DNA of 64,000 bases from Agromyces sp. Root81 (GTDB lineage: Bacteria; Actinomycetota; Actinomycetes; Actinomycetales; Microbacteriaceae). The position numbers were made by a program, and so were the translations under genes. Of this stretch, positions 1-8,153 are shown in pieces. Position 1 is the stretch's first letter. The number at the start of each line of letters is the position of its first letter. The notes under the pieces were generated by a model. That model was given only the letters and a program-made list of their open reading frames with translations. It was not told the DNA's origin and ran no database searches. The DNA is taken from NCBI RefSeq assembly GCF_001429165.1, contig NZ_LMIR01000003.1, positions 62,001-126,000 of the forward strand, read 5' to 3'.

Positions 1-59
1 TCGGAGCCGCCGAAGCCGCATCCCGGAATGCATCACATCTGACGGGCGCGCGCAGCGCG

Positions 60-1175
60 TCAGCTCCGGGCGTCGCTCCACCGTTCACGGGCGAGCTCGG
101 CGCCGGCGGCCTCGAGCCACCGCAGCGGATTCGTCATGGCGGCATCCGCGCCGCCGGCGAGCCCGGTCAGGGCGACGGATGTCGCGAACCCACGCGGTTC
201 GGCGGTGATCGACCCTGCGATGAGCGCGACCGGCACCCCGGCCGACACCGCCAGGCGGGCGACCTCGCTCGGCGCCTTGCCGGCCTCGGACTGACCGTCG
301 AACCTGCCCTCGCCGGTGACCACGAGGCCCGCGCCGGCGAGATCGCGGTCGAGCCCGACTGCACGAGCCACGAGTGCCGCGCCGCCGCCCATCTCAGCTC
401 CCCACGCGAGGAGCCCGAAGCCGGTGCCGCCCGCCGCCCCGGCACCCGGCGTCTCGGCCGCGACACCGGGAACGAGGGCGGCGAGCCGCGCGAGGTTGCC
501 GTCGAGCACCGCGACGGTCGATGCATCCGCTCCCTTCTGCGGGCCGAAGACGGCCGCGGCGCCCTGCGCGCCGAGCAGCGGATTCGTGACGTCGCCGAGG
601 ATCACGGCTCCCCCGGCCGGGAGCGGGCGGAGCCCCGCGAGGTCCACACGCGCGAGTCGGGCGAGCCCGCCGCCCCCGAGGGGCACCACGCGCCCGTCGT
701 CGTCGAAGAATCGTGCGCCGAGCGCCGCGAGTGCGCCGGCGCCGCCGTCGGTGGAGGCGCTGCCGCCCACTGCGAGCAGCAGCCGCCGAACGCCGGCGTC
801 GAGCGCCGCGCCGAGCGCCTCGCCGTACCCCGCGGTGTGCGCGTCGAGCGGCGCGAGACGGTCGAGCAGGGTGATGCCCGACGTCGCCGCGAGCTCGACG
901 ACGCCCGTGCCGTCGGGCAGCAGCAGCCAGTGCGTCGCGACCGGGGCGGACCCCGGCGACGCGATCGGCGCGCGCACGGTGAGCGGCATGCGCCGGGCCC
1001 CGGGCACTGCGACCTCGAACGCGTCGAGGGTGCCCTCGCCGCCGTCGGCCATCGGACGCTCGATCAGTTCGTCGTCAGCGCGAACCGAGTGCCATCCGCG
1101 CGCGATCGCCGCCGCGACATCCGCTGCGCTCGCCGTGCCCTTGAACGAATCGGGGGCGATGACGACCCGGGTCAC
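60..1175 (-). CDS. Glycerate kinase
   Basis: A 371-residue member of the GarK/GlxK glycerate kinase family, which phosphorylates D-glycerate with ATP and feeds glyoxylate or sugar-acid breakdown into glycolysis. Family motifs are plain: DSFKGT near residue 9, MADGGEGT near 42, GGSASTDGG at 137-145 and a late TGEGRFDGQ. The open frame extends further upstream, but the GTG at 1175 gives the expected N-terminus (VTRVVIAPDS) and its first bases overlap the stop of the ThuA-like gene as GTGA, which implies translational coupling. Length matches the family. Cytoplasmic. Confidence 0.93.
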   Translation of the reverse strand: MTRVVIAPDSFKGTASAADVAAAIARGWHSVRADDELIERPMADGGEGTLDAFEVAVPGARRMPLTVRAPIASPGSAPVATHWLLLPDGTGVVELAATSGITLLDRLAPLDAHTAGYGEALGAALDAGVRRLLLAVGGSASTDGGAGALAALGARFFDDDGRVVPLGGGGLARLARVDLAGLRPLPAGGAVILGDVTNPLLGAQGAAAVFGPQKGADASTVAVLDGNLARLAALVPGVAAETPGAGAAGGTGFGLLAWGAEMGGGAALVARAVGLDRDLAGAGLVVTGEGRFDGQSEAGKAPSEVARLAVSAGVPVALIAGSITAEPRGFATSVALTGLAGGADAAMTNPLRWLEAAGAELARERWSDARS

Positions 1176-1879
1176 CGCGCGTTCGCCGTGAGGGCCGGCA
1201 CGCGGGCGAGCCACGCGAGCGAGCGGGCGAGCAGCTCGCGATGCCCCTCGGAGGCGTAGGAGCGGGCATCGTGGCCGAGCGCGTCGTAGACGAGTCTGGA
1301 GCGTCCGAACTCCCGCGCCCACACGAGCGGGTGCCGGATGCCGTCGTGCTCGTGCTCGGCGATCGGCTCGATCACGTCATCGAGCCGGAAGTCGGTGTAG
1401 CGCTCGTCGAACACGGTGAAGTCGGCGAGCCCCCCGGCGATCGCGTGGTTGCCGACGATGTGCACGGCGGCCTCGCCGATGGGCGGATGCCACGACCGGT
1501 CGCGAATCCAGCGCGCCCCGAGCGCCCGCTCGTAGGCCGGGTAGTCGCGCAGGCTCGCCGCCGCGGCGTGCACTGCGAGGATGCCGACGCCGCGATCGAT
1601 CGCCGCGTCGAGTGCGGCGTTCGCGGCGTCGAGCACGGATGCCTCGACCGCGGCGGCGGTCTCGCCCTCCGCCGCCGGGGCGTGCGGATCGCCCGCGTTC
1701 ACGACGATGAGGCCGACATCGTCGGAGAGCCGTGCGAGCGTGCGATCGATGTCGGCGCCGTCGATCTCGACATCGAACCCCGCCGCAGCGACGAGCTCAC
1801 CGAGTCGCTCACTCGTCTCCGAGTGCGCATGCCACGGGTCGGCGTAGCGGCCCGAGCCGCTCAGAATGACGGCACGCAT
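1172..1879 (-). CDS. ThuA-like domain protein
   Basis: A 235-residue protein resembling ThuA/trehalose-utilisation proteins, which have a glutamine-amidotransferase-like fold and are often found with sugar catabolic genes; the biochemical reaction is not established for most members. Visible landmarks are VVNAGDP near the end of the first third, GILAVHAAAASL in the middle and a conserved WHPPIGEAAVHI stretch. ATG at 1879 is preceded by a strong GAGGAGG ribosome site, so it is preferred to the in-frame ATG five codons upstream. It is the first gene of a two-gene unit with glycerate kinase, overlapping it by 4 bp. Confidence 0.8.
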   Translation of the reverse strand: MRAVILSGSGRYADPWHAHSETSERLGELVAAAGFDVEIDGADIDRTLARLSDDVGLIVVNAGDPHAPAAEGETAAAVEASVLDAANAALDAAIDRGVGILAVHAAAASLRDYPAYERALGARWIRDRSWHPPIGEAAVHIVGNHAIAGGLADFTVFDERYTDFRLDDVIEPIAEHEHDGIRHPLVWAREFGRSRLVYDALGHDARSYASEGHRELLARSLAWLARVPALTANAR

Positions 1880-2021
1880 GGCGCCTCCTCGCATCGCGCC
1901 AATCGTATCGCGCTCCCTCCACCGCGGCTCGAGGTGACATCTGTCGTCGGATCCACCGGGACGCGACCGACGACATGTGTCATCTCGAGGAGATGGGGCG
2001 CGCCCCGACTACGATGGATTG

Positions 2022-3353
2022 ATGTCGTTCGACCTGCAGGGGTTCCCCGCCGATTCCGAGGCGCTCGCCGCGCTGGCCGCGAGAGGACTCGACTACCGCC
2101 TGGTCGACACGACCGACGTCGCGGCCACCTCGGCGTGGGTGGAGGCCGATCACCGCGGGTTCCACCACTCGCGTCCGCGCCAGATCGACCTCGACTTCGA
2201 TCTCGGCATGCTGGCCGAACGGCGCGTGCACGGCGTGTACGACCCGACCATGGCCGATCCATCGGTTCCGGTCGCCACGGTCTCCAGCTGGCCGACCGGC
2301 CTCAGCGTCCCCGGCGGGCGCAGCGTCGACGCCTGGGCCGTGAGCTCGGTCACCGTCTCTCCGACGCATCGCCGCCGCGGCATCGCCAGGGCGCTCATGC
2401 TCGCCGAGTTGCAGAACGCGCGTGCCGCGGGCGCAGCGCTCGCCATGCTCACCGCCACCGAGGCCACGATCTACGGCCGCTACGGCTACGCACCGGCCGC
2501 TCGCGCGGCGACGGTGTTCGTCGATCGGCGGCGCGCGCACTGGGTCGGGCCGGATGCCCCGGGCCGCGTGCAGTTCGTCGATGCGGCGTCGATCCGCGAG
2601 ATCGCTCCGGCGCTCGCCCGCCGCGCGGTGGCACGCACGCCCGGCGAGATCGATCGATGGCCGGCGCTGCTCGACCACGTGCTCGGCCTCCACGACCCCG
2701 AGAGCGAGAGGTCGCGCGCGCGCCGGGTCGTGCGCTACGACGACGAGCGCGGCAACCCGCAGGGATTCGCCGTCTTCCGCGTCACCCGCGAGCCCAATGA
2801 GCCGGGCGTCGCGGAGTTCGACTTCCTCGCGGCTGCGACCGACGATGCCGAGCGGGCCCTGTGGCGCTTCCTCGTCGAGCAGGACTTCGTGTCGGGCACG
2901 CGCGGATTGCTCCGCTCGGTCGACGAACCCCTCCCGTGGCTGCTCGAGGACCCCCGCGCCGTCACGGTCTCCAACGTCGTCGACCACCTGTGGGTGCGCG
3001 TCATCGACCCCGTCGCGGCGCTCTCCGCCCGGAGCTACAGCACGCCGGGCCGGCTCGTGATCGAGGTCGACGACACCGTCGGCATCGCAGGCGGCCGGTT
3101 CGAGCTCGTCGTCGACGAGCGCGGTCGCGCGGAGGTCGCGGCGATCGATCGAGCGGATGCCGCGGCATCCGCGACCGGTGTGCGCGGCATCCGGCTCGGG
3201 GTGCGCGAGCTCGGCGCGATCTACCTCGGCGGCGTGCACCCCTCGGTGCTCGCACGCGCCGGCCGCATCGAGGAGACCTCGCCGCGCTCGGTCGAACTCG
3301 CCGACGCCATGTTCGCCTCGCAGCGCACGCCGCACCTCAGCATCTGGTTCTGA
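2022..3353 (+). CDS. eis: Eis-type GNAT N-acetyltransferase
   Basis: A 443-residue acetyl-CoA-dependent N-acetyltransferase of the Eis/RRNAD family. The N-terminal GNAT fold carries the acetyl-CoA pyrophosphate loop RRRGIA at residues 117-122, followed by a second GNAT-like domain and a C-terminal SCP2-like domain. The protein ends HLSIWF, and in this family the free C-terminal carboxylate serves as catalytic base. Homologues modify aminoglycosides or other amines, but the substrate here cannot be read from sequence. The start at 2022 removes a 15-residue non-conserved extension. It is transcribed alone, divergent from the ThuA-like gene. Confidence 0.85.
   Translation: MSFDLQGFPADSEALAALAARGLDYRLVDTTDVAATSAWVEADHRGFHHSRPRQIDLDFDLGMLAERRVHGVYDPTMADPSVPVATVSSWPTGLSVPGGRSVDAWAVSSVTVSPTHRRRGIARALMLAELQNARAAGAALAMLTATEATIYGRYGYAPAARAATVFVDRRRAHWVGPDAPGRVQFVDAASIREIAPALARRAVARTPGEIDRWPALLDHVLGLHDPESERSRARRVVRYDDERGNPQGFAVFRVTREPNEPGVAEFDFLAAATDDAERALWRFLVEQDFVSGTRGLLRSVDEPLPWLLEDPRAVTVSNVVDHLWVRVIDPVAALSARSYSTPGRLVIEVDDTVGIAGGRFELVVDERGRAEVAAIDRADAAASATGVRGIRLGVRELGAIYLGGVHPSVLARAGRIEETSPRSVELADAMFASQRTPHLSIWF
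3153..3172. repeat. Perfect 20-bp palindrome inside the Eis gene
   Basis: GCGGATGCCGCGGCATCCGC is a perfect palindrome within the coding sequence, encoding an Ala/Asp/Ser stretch. It is the most complete example here of the CGGATGCC/GGCATCCG word that recurs across the window in genes and in terminator stems. Confidence 0.85.
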
Positions 3354-3392
3354 ACGGCGCCGCGGCGCTCGGCGGCGTCGACCGCCGCATCG

Positions 3393-3800
3393 TCAGTCGA
3401 CGACGGCCGCGATCGCTTCGATCTCGACGAGCTGGTGCTCCCAGCCGAGCACGGTGACGCCGAGCAGCGTGCTCGGCACGTCGTGGGCTCCGAACGCGTC
3501 GCGCACGACCTGCCAGACCGCTCCGAGGTCTTCGCGCTGCGAGGAGGCCACGAGCACGCGGGTGCTGATGACGTCGTCGATCGAGGCGCCGGCTGCGGCC
3601 AGTGCACGCGTCATGGTCTCGATGCAGGCGGCGGCCTGACCGACGTAGTCGCCGACCGCGACGGTCGAACCGTCGTCGTCGAGAGGGCAGGCACCGGCGA
3701 GGAACACGAGTCGCGCCTCTTTCGGGGCGGTCGCCGCGTAGGCGTACTCGGCGACGTCGGAGAGCGTCGACGCTCTGATCAACTGCACGGAACTGGGCAT
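3393..3800 (-). CDS. RidA family protein
   Basis: A 135-residue protein of the RidA/YjgF/UK114 family. Classical RidA deaminates reactive enamine/imine intermediates from PLP enzymes, while other subfamilies serve in specific catabolic pathways. Recognisable are FLAGACPLDDDG near residue 33, the central VGQAAACIETMTRALAAAGAS helix region, and STRVLVAS leading to the C-terminal VEIEAIAAV strand. The ATG at 3800 gives the standard family length; the longer open frame upstream is a shadow of the AI-2E gene. It lies downstream of that gene on the same strand with a 50-bp gap. Confidence 0.85.
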   Translation of the reverse strand: MPSSVQLIRASTLSDVAEYAYAATAPKEARLVFLAGACPLDDDGSTVAVGDYVGQAAACIETMTRALAAAGASIDDVISTRVLVASSQREDLGAVWQVVRDAFGAHDVPSTLLGVTVLGWEHQLVEIEAIAAVVD

Positions 3801-3830
3801 CCGATGATCATGGCAGAGCGCACGGCCGAC

Positions 3831-3850
3831 GGCGTCGGCGTCGGCGTCGG
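3831..3850. repeat. Short (GGCGTC)n microsatellite
   Basis: About three and a half copies of GGCGTC lie between the RidA gene and the stop of the AI-2E family gene. The same hexamer array occurs inside the membrane protein gene at 57.3 kb, where it encodes a Pro-Thr run. Confidence 0.7.
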
Positions 3851-4981
3851 CTAGATCGTGTCCTGGCGGGGGAAGATGACCTTCTCCACGATGATGATGA
3901 GCGACGCCGCGACGGGGATCGCGACGAGCGCGCCGAGCACGCCGCCGAGGGTGCCGCCCGCGACGGCCGCGATGACCACGAGCGCGCCGGGCACGGCGAC
4001 CGCGCGGCTCATGATGCGCGGGCTCAGCACGTAGGCCTCGACCTGCATGTAGATCAGGTAGTAGATGGCCGCGGCGAGCGCGGTCTCCGGCGACGCCGCG
4101 AAGGAGACGAGCGTGATGATGATCGCGCCCGTCAGGGTTCCGACAAGGGGCACGAGCGAGAAGAGGAAGGCGATGAACGCGAGGAGGATCGGCGCCGGCG
4201 CCCCGATGATCGACAGGTAGATGAGGCTCAGCACGCCGTTGATGGCGCCGAGGCTGAACTGGCCGATGACGTAGCGGCCGACGGAACCGGTGATCTCCTC
4301 GGACACGTCGCGGTAGGCGGGGCGCGAGCTCGCCGGAACGAAACGGGCCGCGTAGCGCTTCATCGAGTCGAGCGAGGCGAGGAAGTAGAGGGTGAGGATC
4401 AGCACGATCGTGGCGCCCGTGAAGCCACCGGCGATGCCGGCGCCCACGGCGAGGATGCCGCCGCCGAGCGAGCCGAGGTTCGCGGGGTCGGCGAGCCACT
4501 GGCCTGCCGACTCGATGGCGTCCTGGATCGCGTGCTCGCTGCCGCCGAGGGTGTTCAACCACGCCACGAAGTTGCTGTTCTGCACGTTCGCGACGATCTC
4601 GTCCCAGCTCTCGACGATGTTCGTCGTCTGCTCGATGATGATCGGCACGATGGTGGCGATGAGGCCGACGAAGATCCCGATGACGCCGGCGAACACGATG
4701 AGGATCGCGACCCAGCGCGCCATGCCGCGGCGTTGCAGCCAGCTGACGATCGGGTCGAGGCCGAGCGCGAGGAAGAGGGCGAGGGCGACGTAGAGGATCA
4801 CGGTGCCGAGCTCGCCGACGATGCCGCCGATGAGCACGGCGAGCAGCACGCCGAGTGCTCCGACGAAGCCGATGCGGAACGCGTTGATCTTCACCTCGGG
4901 CGCCTTGGAGTCGCCATCGCTCGTGACCTCCGCCACGGCGGGAGGGGGCGCGGGCAGCGCCCGCTTCGTACGGATCCTCAT
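3851..4981 (-). CDS. AI-2E family transporter
   Basis: A 376-residue integral membrane protein of the AI-2E/PerM/TqsA family (PF01594). Some members export autoinducer-2 or act as ion-driven exporters; the cargo here is unknown. Hydrophobic segments begin with FRIGFVGALGVLLAVLIGGIVG after about 45 polar residues, and roughly eight transmembrane helices surround a soluble stretch. The C-terminal half has the family-typical motif PLVGTLTGAII and a conserved YVLSPRIM segment. The ATG at 4981 is preferred over an upstream in-frame start because the extra residues are low-complexity. It is divergent from the MFS gene. Confidence 0.87.
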   Translation of the reverse strand: MRIRTKRALPAPPPAVAEVTSDGDSKAPEVKINAFRIGFVGALGVLLAVLIGGIVGELGTVILYVALALFLALGLDPIVSWLQRRGMARWVAILIVFAGVIGIFVGLIATIVPIIIEQTTNIVESWDEIVANVQNSNFVAWLNTLGGSEHAIQDAIESAGQWLADPANLGSLGGGILAVGAGIAGGFTGATIVLILTLYFLASLDSMKRYAARFVPASSRPAYRDVSEEITGSVGRYVIGQFSLGAINGVLSLIYLSIIGAPAPILLAFIAFLFSLVPLVGTLTGAIIITLVSFAASPETALAAAIYYLIYMQVEAYVLSPRIMSRAVAVPGALVVIAAVAGGTLGGVLGALVAIPVAASLIIIVEKVIFPRQDTI

Positions 4982-5127
4982 GGCTCCGACGGTAGTGGTC
5001 GTCGACGCCCGGGATGCGCGCACGGCCCGGCGAGTTCGATCAGATGGCGCGATGCGGAATGAATCCGGTGCGACCGCGTTGCTTGTACATGGGCCGGTTC
5101 CAGCGCGCCCGCAGACCGAGGGGGAAT

Positions 5128-6567
5128 GTGACCGAGACGACTGCTGTGGGATTCCGTTCGGAGCGCGGGCCGGTGCTCATCTCCGTGATGCTGGCCACGG
5201 GCCTCATCGCGATCGACTCGACGATCCTCGCGACCGCGGTGCCGTCGATCGTCGCCGACCTCGGCGGGTTCACCCAGTTCCCGTGGCTGTTCTCGATCTA
5301 CCTCCTCGCCCAGGCCGTCTCGGTGCCGATCTACTCGAAGCTCGCCGACACCGTCGGCCGGAAGCCGATCATGCTCATCGGCATCGGCATCTTCCTCGTC
5401 GGCTCTGTGCTCTGCGGCTTCGCCTGGGACATGACCTCGCTCATCGTCTTCCGCGCGATCCAGGGCCTCGGCGCCGGCGCTGTGCTGCCCGTCTCCATCA
5501 CGATCACCGGAGACATCTACACCGTGCGCGAGCGCGCCCGCGTGCAGGGCTACATCGCGAGCGTCTGGGCGGTCTCCTCGGTCGTGGGCCCCACGCTCGG
5601 CGGCCTGTTCGCCGAGTTCGCCTCGTGGCGCTGGATCTTCTTCGTGAACATCCCGCTCTGCCTCATCGCCGCGTGGATGCTCGTCCGCTCGTACCACGAG
5701 TCGGTTCACCGTGAGAAGCACCGCATCGACTTCGCCGGCGCGACCGTGCTCACGATCGCCTCGACCCTGCTGATCCTCGCGGTGCTCGAGGGCGGCCAGG
5801 CGTGGGAGTGGCTCTCGTGGCAGTCGATCGGCGCGTTCTCGATCGGCGCGGTGCTGCTCGTCGCATTCGTGTTCATCGAACGCCGGGCCGCCGAACCGGT
5901 GCTGCCGCTGTGGGTCTTCTCGCGTCGGCTCATCGTCACGACCTCGCTCATCTCGCTCGGCGTGGGCGCGGTGCTGATCGGGCTCACCTCGTACGTGCCG
6001 ACCTTCCTCGAGGCGACGGCCGGCGCCTCCCCGCTCGTGTCGGGACTCGCGGTCGCCGCGCTGACGCTCGGCTGGCCGATCGCGGCGAGCCAGGCGGGGC
6101 GGCTCTTCCTCCGCATCGGATTCCGCCGCACCGCGCTCATCGGCCTGGCGATCGCCGTGCTCGGTTCGACGGCGCTCGTGGCGGCCTCGCTCACGCCGAA
6201 CGTCTGGACCACCGCGATCGCGTGCTTCATCGTGGGCCTCGGCCTCGGCCTCGTGGCCTCTCCCACGCTCATCGCCGCCCAGTCGTCGGTGCCGTGGTCG
6301 GAGCGCGGCGTCGTCACCGGGGCCAATATGTTCCTCCGCTCGATGGGCAGCGCGGTCGGCGTCGCGATCTTCGGGGCGGTGGCCAACGGCGTGATCGCGC
6401 GGTCGGGTCTCGGCGAGCACTCCCCCGTCGCGATCCACGGGGCATCGACGGCCGTGTTCGTCGCGGTGCTCATCGCGGCGGTCGTCACGATCGCGGGCGG
6501 CCTCGCGATGCCGAGCGCGCATGTCGACGACGTCGAGCACCGGGTGGGCGAGCCCGCCGGCGCCTGA
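5128..6567 (+). CDS. DHA2-type MFS drug exporter
   Basis: A 479-residue major facilitator of the EmrB/QacA (14-helix, DHA2) class, expected to export hydrophobic or cationic compounds by proton antiport in the plasma membrane. The first helix contains the signature IDSTILATAVPSIVADLGG; motif A appears as KLADTVGRKPIM between helices 2 and 3; helix 5 has the antiporter-type pattern around SSVVGPTLGG. The GTG at 5128 follows a GAGGGGGA ribosome site, which decides it against several in-frame ATG codons upstream. A monocistronic unit with no adjacent regulator. Confidence 0.9.
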   Translation: MTETTAVGFRSERGPVLISVMLATGLIAIDSTILATAVPSIVADLGGFTQFPWLFSIYLLAQAVSVPIYSKLADTVGRKPIMLIGIGIFLVGSVLCGFAWDMTSLIVFRAIQGLGAGAVLPVSITITGDIYTVRERARVQGYIASVWAVSSVVGPTLGGLFAEFASWRWIFFVNIPLCLIAAWMLVRSYHESVHREKHRIDFAGATVLTIASTLLILAVLEGGQAWEWLSWQSIGAFSIGAVLLVAFVFIERRAAEPVLPLWVFSRRLIVTTSLISLGVGAVLIGLTSYVPTFLEATAGASPLVSGLAVAALTLGWPIAASQAGRLFLRIGFRRTALIGLAIAVLGSTALVAASLTPNVWTTAIACFIVGLGLGLVASPTLIAAQSSVPWSERGVVTGANMFLRSMGSAVGVAIFGAVANGVIARSGLGEHSPVAIHGASTAVFVAVLIAAVVTIAGGLAMPSAHVDDVEHRVGEPAGA

Positions 6568-6594
6568 GCCGGGCGCGAGCAGCCGCGCCGCCCC

Positions 6595-8034
6595 TCACCC
6601 CAGCCCCGACGGCGGCACGACGTCGCCCTGCAGCGTGCGCACCCAGCGGTCGCCCGTCTCCCGGAACTGCGCGTGCGTCGTGAACCGGTAGTGGTAGGCG
6701 CGGGCGCGCACCCAGCGCGGGGCGGCCCCGTCGAACGGGTCGGTGTCGAGCAGGGCGAGCGTCGGGGCATCCGCTTGGAGCAGTCGCAGCAGGAAGACTT
6801 CGAACCAGGGTTCCCACATTCGCCCGAGCGGCAGGAACCACATGAGCCAGTCGAGCCGCAGGTGGTACGGAGCGAACTGCCGCGGGATGCGCCGGAGCGC
6901 GCCGGGCTTGCCCTTGAAGGCGTACTCGCGCCACTCGGCCTCGTCGTCGGGCAGCTCGGCGAGCGTGCCCTCGACGACGATCTCGATGCGCCGCTTCGTC
7001 ACCGTGCCGAAGGCGCCGTAGGCGTTCACGAGCATCCAGCGGTTGAACGACGCGTTCATGAGCTGGCGCCGTGAGAGCAGGTTCCTGATCGGCCAGAAGC
7101 TCAGCACGACGAGCAGAGCGGATGCCGCGAGCACCGTGCCCGCCCACCAGACCGGCGTCGCCGCGGCATCCGTGCCCAGGTCGGTCGGGATCGCGGGGAT
7201 CAGCCAGTGCCAGGCGGAGTCGGTGACGGCGGATGCCGCGAGCACCACCGTGATCCAGTTGAGCCACGCGAAGTTGCCGGTCACGATGAGCCAGAGCTGC
7301 GTGAGGATCACGATCGCCGCGGCCGACGAGCCGACCGGGCCCGGCACGAACAGCAGGAACGGAACGACGAGCTGTGCGAAGTGGTTGCCGAGCACCTCGC
7401 CGCGGTGGAACCACTGGGGCAGCAGGTGCGCCTGACGGCTGAGCGGGCCCGGCATGGGCTGGGTCTCGTGGTGGTAGGTGAGCGCGGTGAGGTCGCGCCA
7501 TTCGCGCCCGCCGCGGATCTTGATCATGCCCGCCCCGAACTCGAGCCGGAACACGAGCCACCACACGGCGATGACGATCGTCAGCGGCGGGGGCGTCTGG
7601 TCGGAGCCGAGGAACGCCATCGTGAAGAGCGCCTCGCAGAGGAGCATCTCCCAGCCGAAGCCGTAGAAGGTCTGGCCGACGTTCACGATCGAGAGGTACA
7701 GGATCCAGAGCGCGAGGAAGACGCCGAGCGGCAGCCACGGCGGACCGAGCTGCGGCAGGCCGGCGAGGACGGATGCCGAGAGCACGAGCCCGACGACCGC
7801 GACGGCGACGAGCCGCCGGTCGGTGTACCCCCAGCGGAAGATGCTCGGGCCGCGGAGGCGCCGCGCGCGGCGCAGCAGCTCGGGCACCGGCAGCATGCCG
7901 CGCTCGCCGAGGAGCGGGCGGAACTGGTTCAGCGTCGAGAGGAAGGCCACGAACGCGAGCGCGCCGACCCCGCGCTGCAGGATCTGCCGTGCGATCTCGT
8001 AGTCGTGCGCGTCGAACCAGGCGGTCCAGTCCAC
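6595..8034 (-). CDS. Lipase maturation factor family protein
   Basis: A 479-residue multi-pass membrane protein related to vertebrate lipase maturation factors LMF1/LMF2 (PF06762). The family hallmark runs YGFGWEMLLCEALF, then RLEFGAGMIKIRGG with EWRDLTALTYHHETQPMPGP, and a long C-terminal soluble part beginning near KGKPGALRRIPRQFAPYH. In animals LMF1 helps fold secreted lipases in the ER; bacterial members have no proven role. About ten hydrophobic segments occupy the first 330 residues. It is convergent with the MFS gene and separated by 27 bp. Confidence 0.82.
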   Translation of the reverse strand: MDWTAWFDAHDYEIARQILQRGVGALAFVAFLSTLNQFRPLLGERGMLPVPELLRRARRLRGPSIFRWGYTDRRLVAVAVVGLVLSASVLAGLPQLGPPWLPLGVFLALWILYLSIVNVGQTFYGFGWEMLLCEALFTMAFLGSDQTPPPLTIVIAVWWLVFRLEFGAGMIKIRGGREWRDLTALTYHHETQPMPGPLSRQAHLLPQWFHRGEVLGNHFAQLVVPFLLFVPGPVGSSAAAIVILTQLWLIVTGNFAWLNWITVVLAASAVTDSAWHWLIPAIPTDLGTDAAATPVWWAGTVLAASALLVVLSFWPIRNLLSRRQLMNASFNRWMLVNAYGAFGTVTKRRIEIVVEGTLAELPDDEAEWREYAFKGKPGALRRIPRQFAPYHLRLDWLMWFLPLGRMWEPWFEVFLLRLLQADAPTLALLDTDPFDGAAPRWVRARAYHYRFTTHAQFRETGDRWVRTLQGDVVPPSGLG

Positions 8035-8055
8035 GTGCCCACGCTACGCCTCGCA

Positions 8056-8142
8056 GGTTGAGGAGGCCGCCCGCGGCCGTCTCGAAACCCCCACGCCCGA
8101 GCGGGCGGGTTTCGAGACGCTCGCTTCGCTCGCTCCTCAACC
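8056..8142. repeat. REP-like nested palindrome
   Basis: GGTTGAGGAG at 8056-8065 pairs with CTCCTCAACC at 8133-8142, and inside these GTCTCGAAACCC at 8079-8090 pairs with GGGTTTCGAGAC at 8108-8119. The right half contains the 'gctcgcttcgctcgctcc' core seen as a dispersed intergenic repeat in Microbacteriaceae (recalled, not searched). It separates the FAD oxidoreductase from the lipase-maturation-factor gene on the same strand, so it may also serve as an attenuator or terminator. Confidence 0.8.
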
Positions 8143-8153
8143 CACGAACAGGA

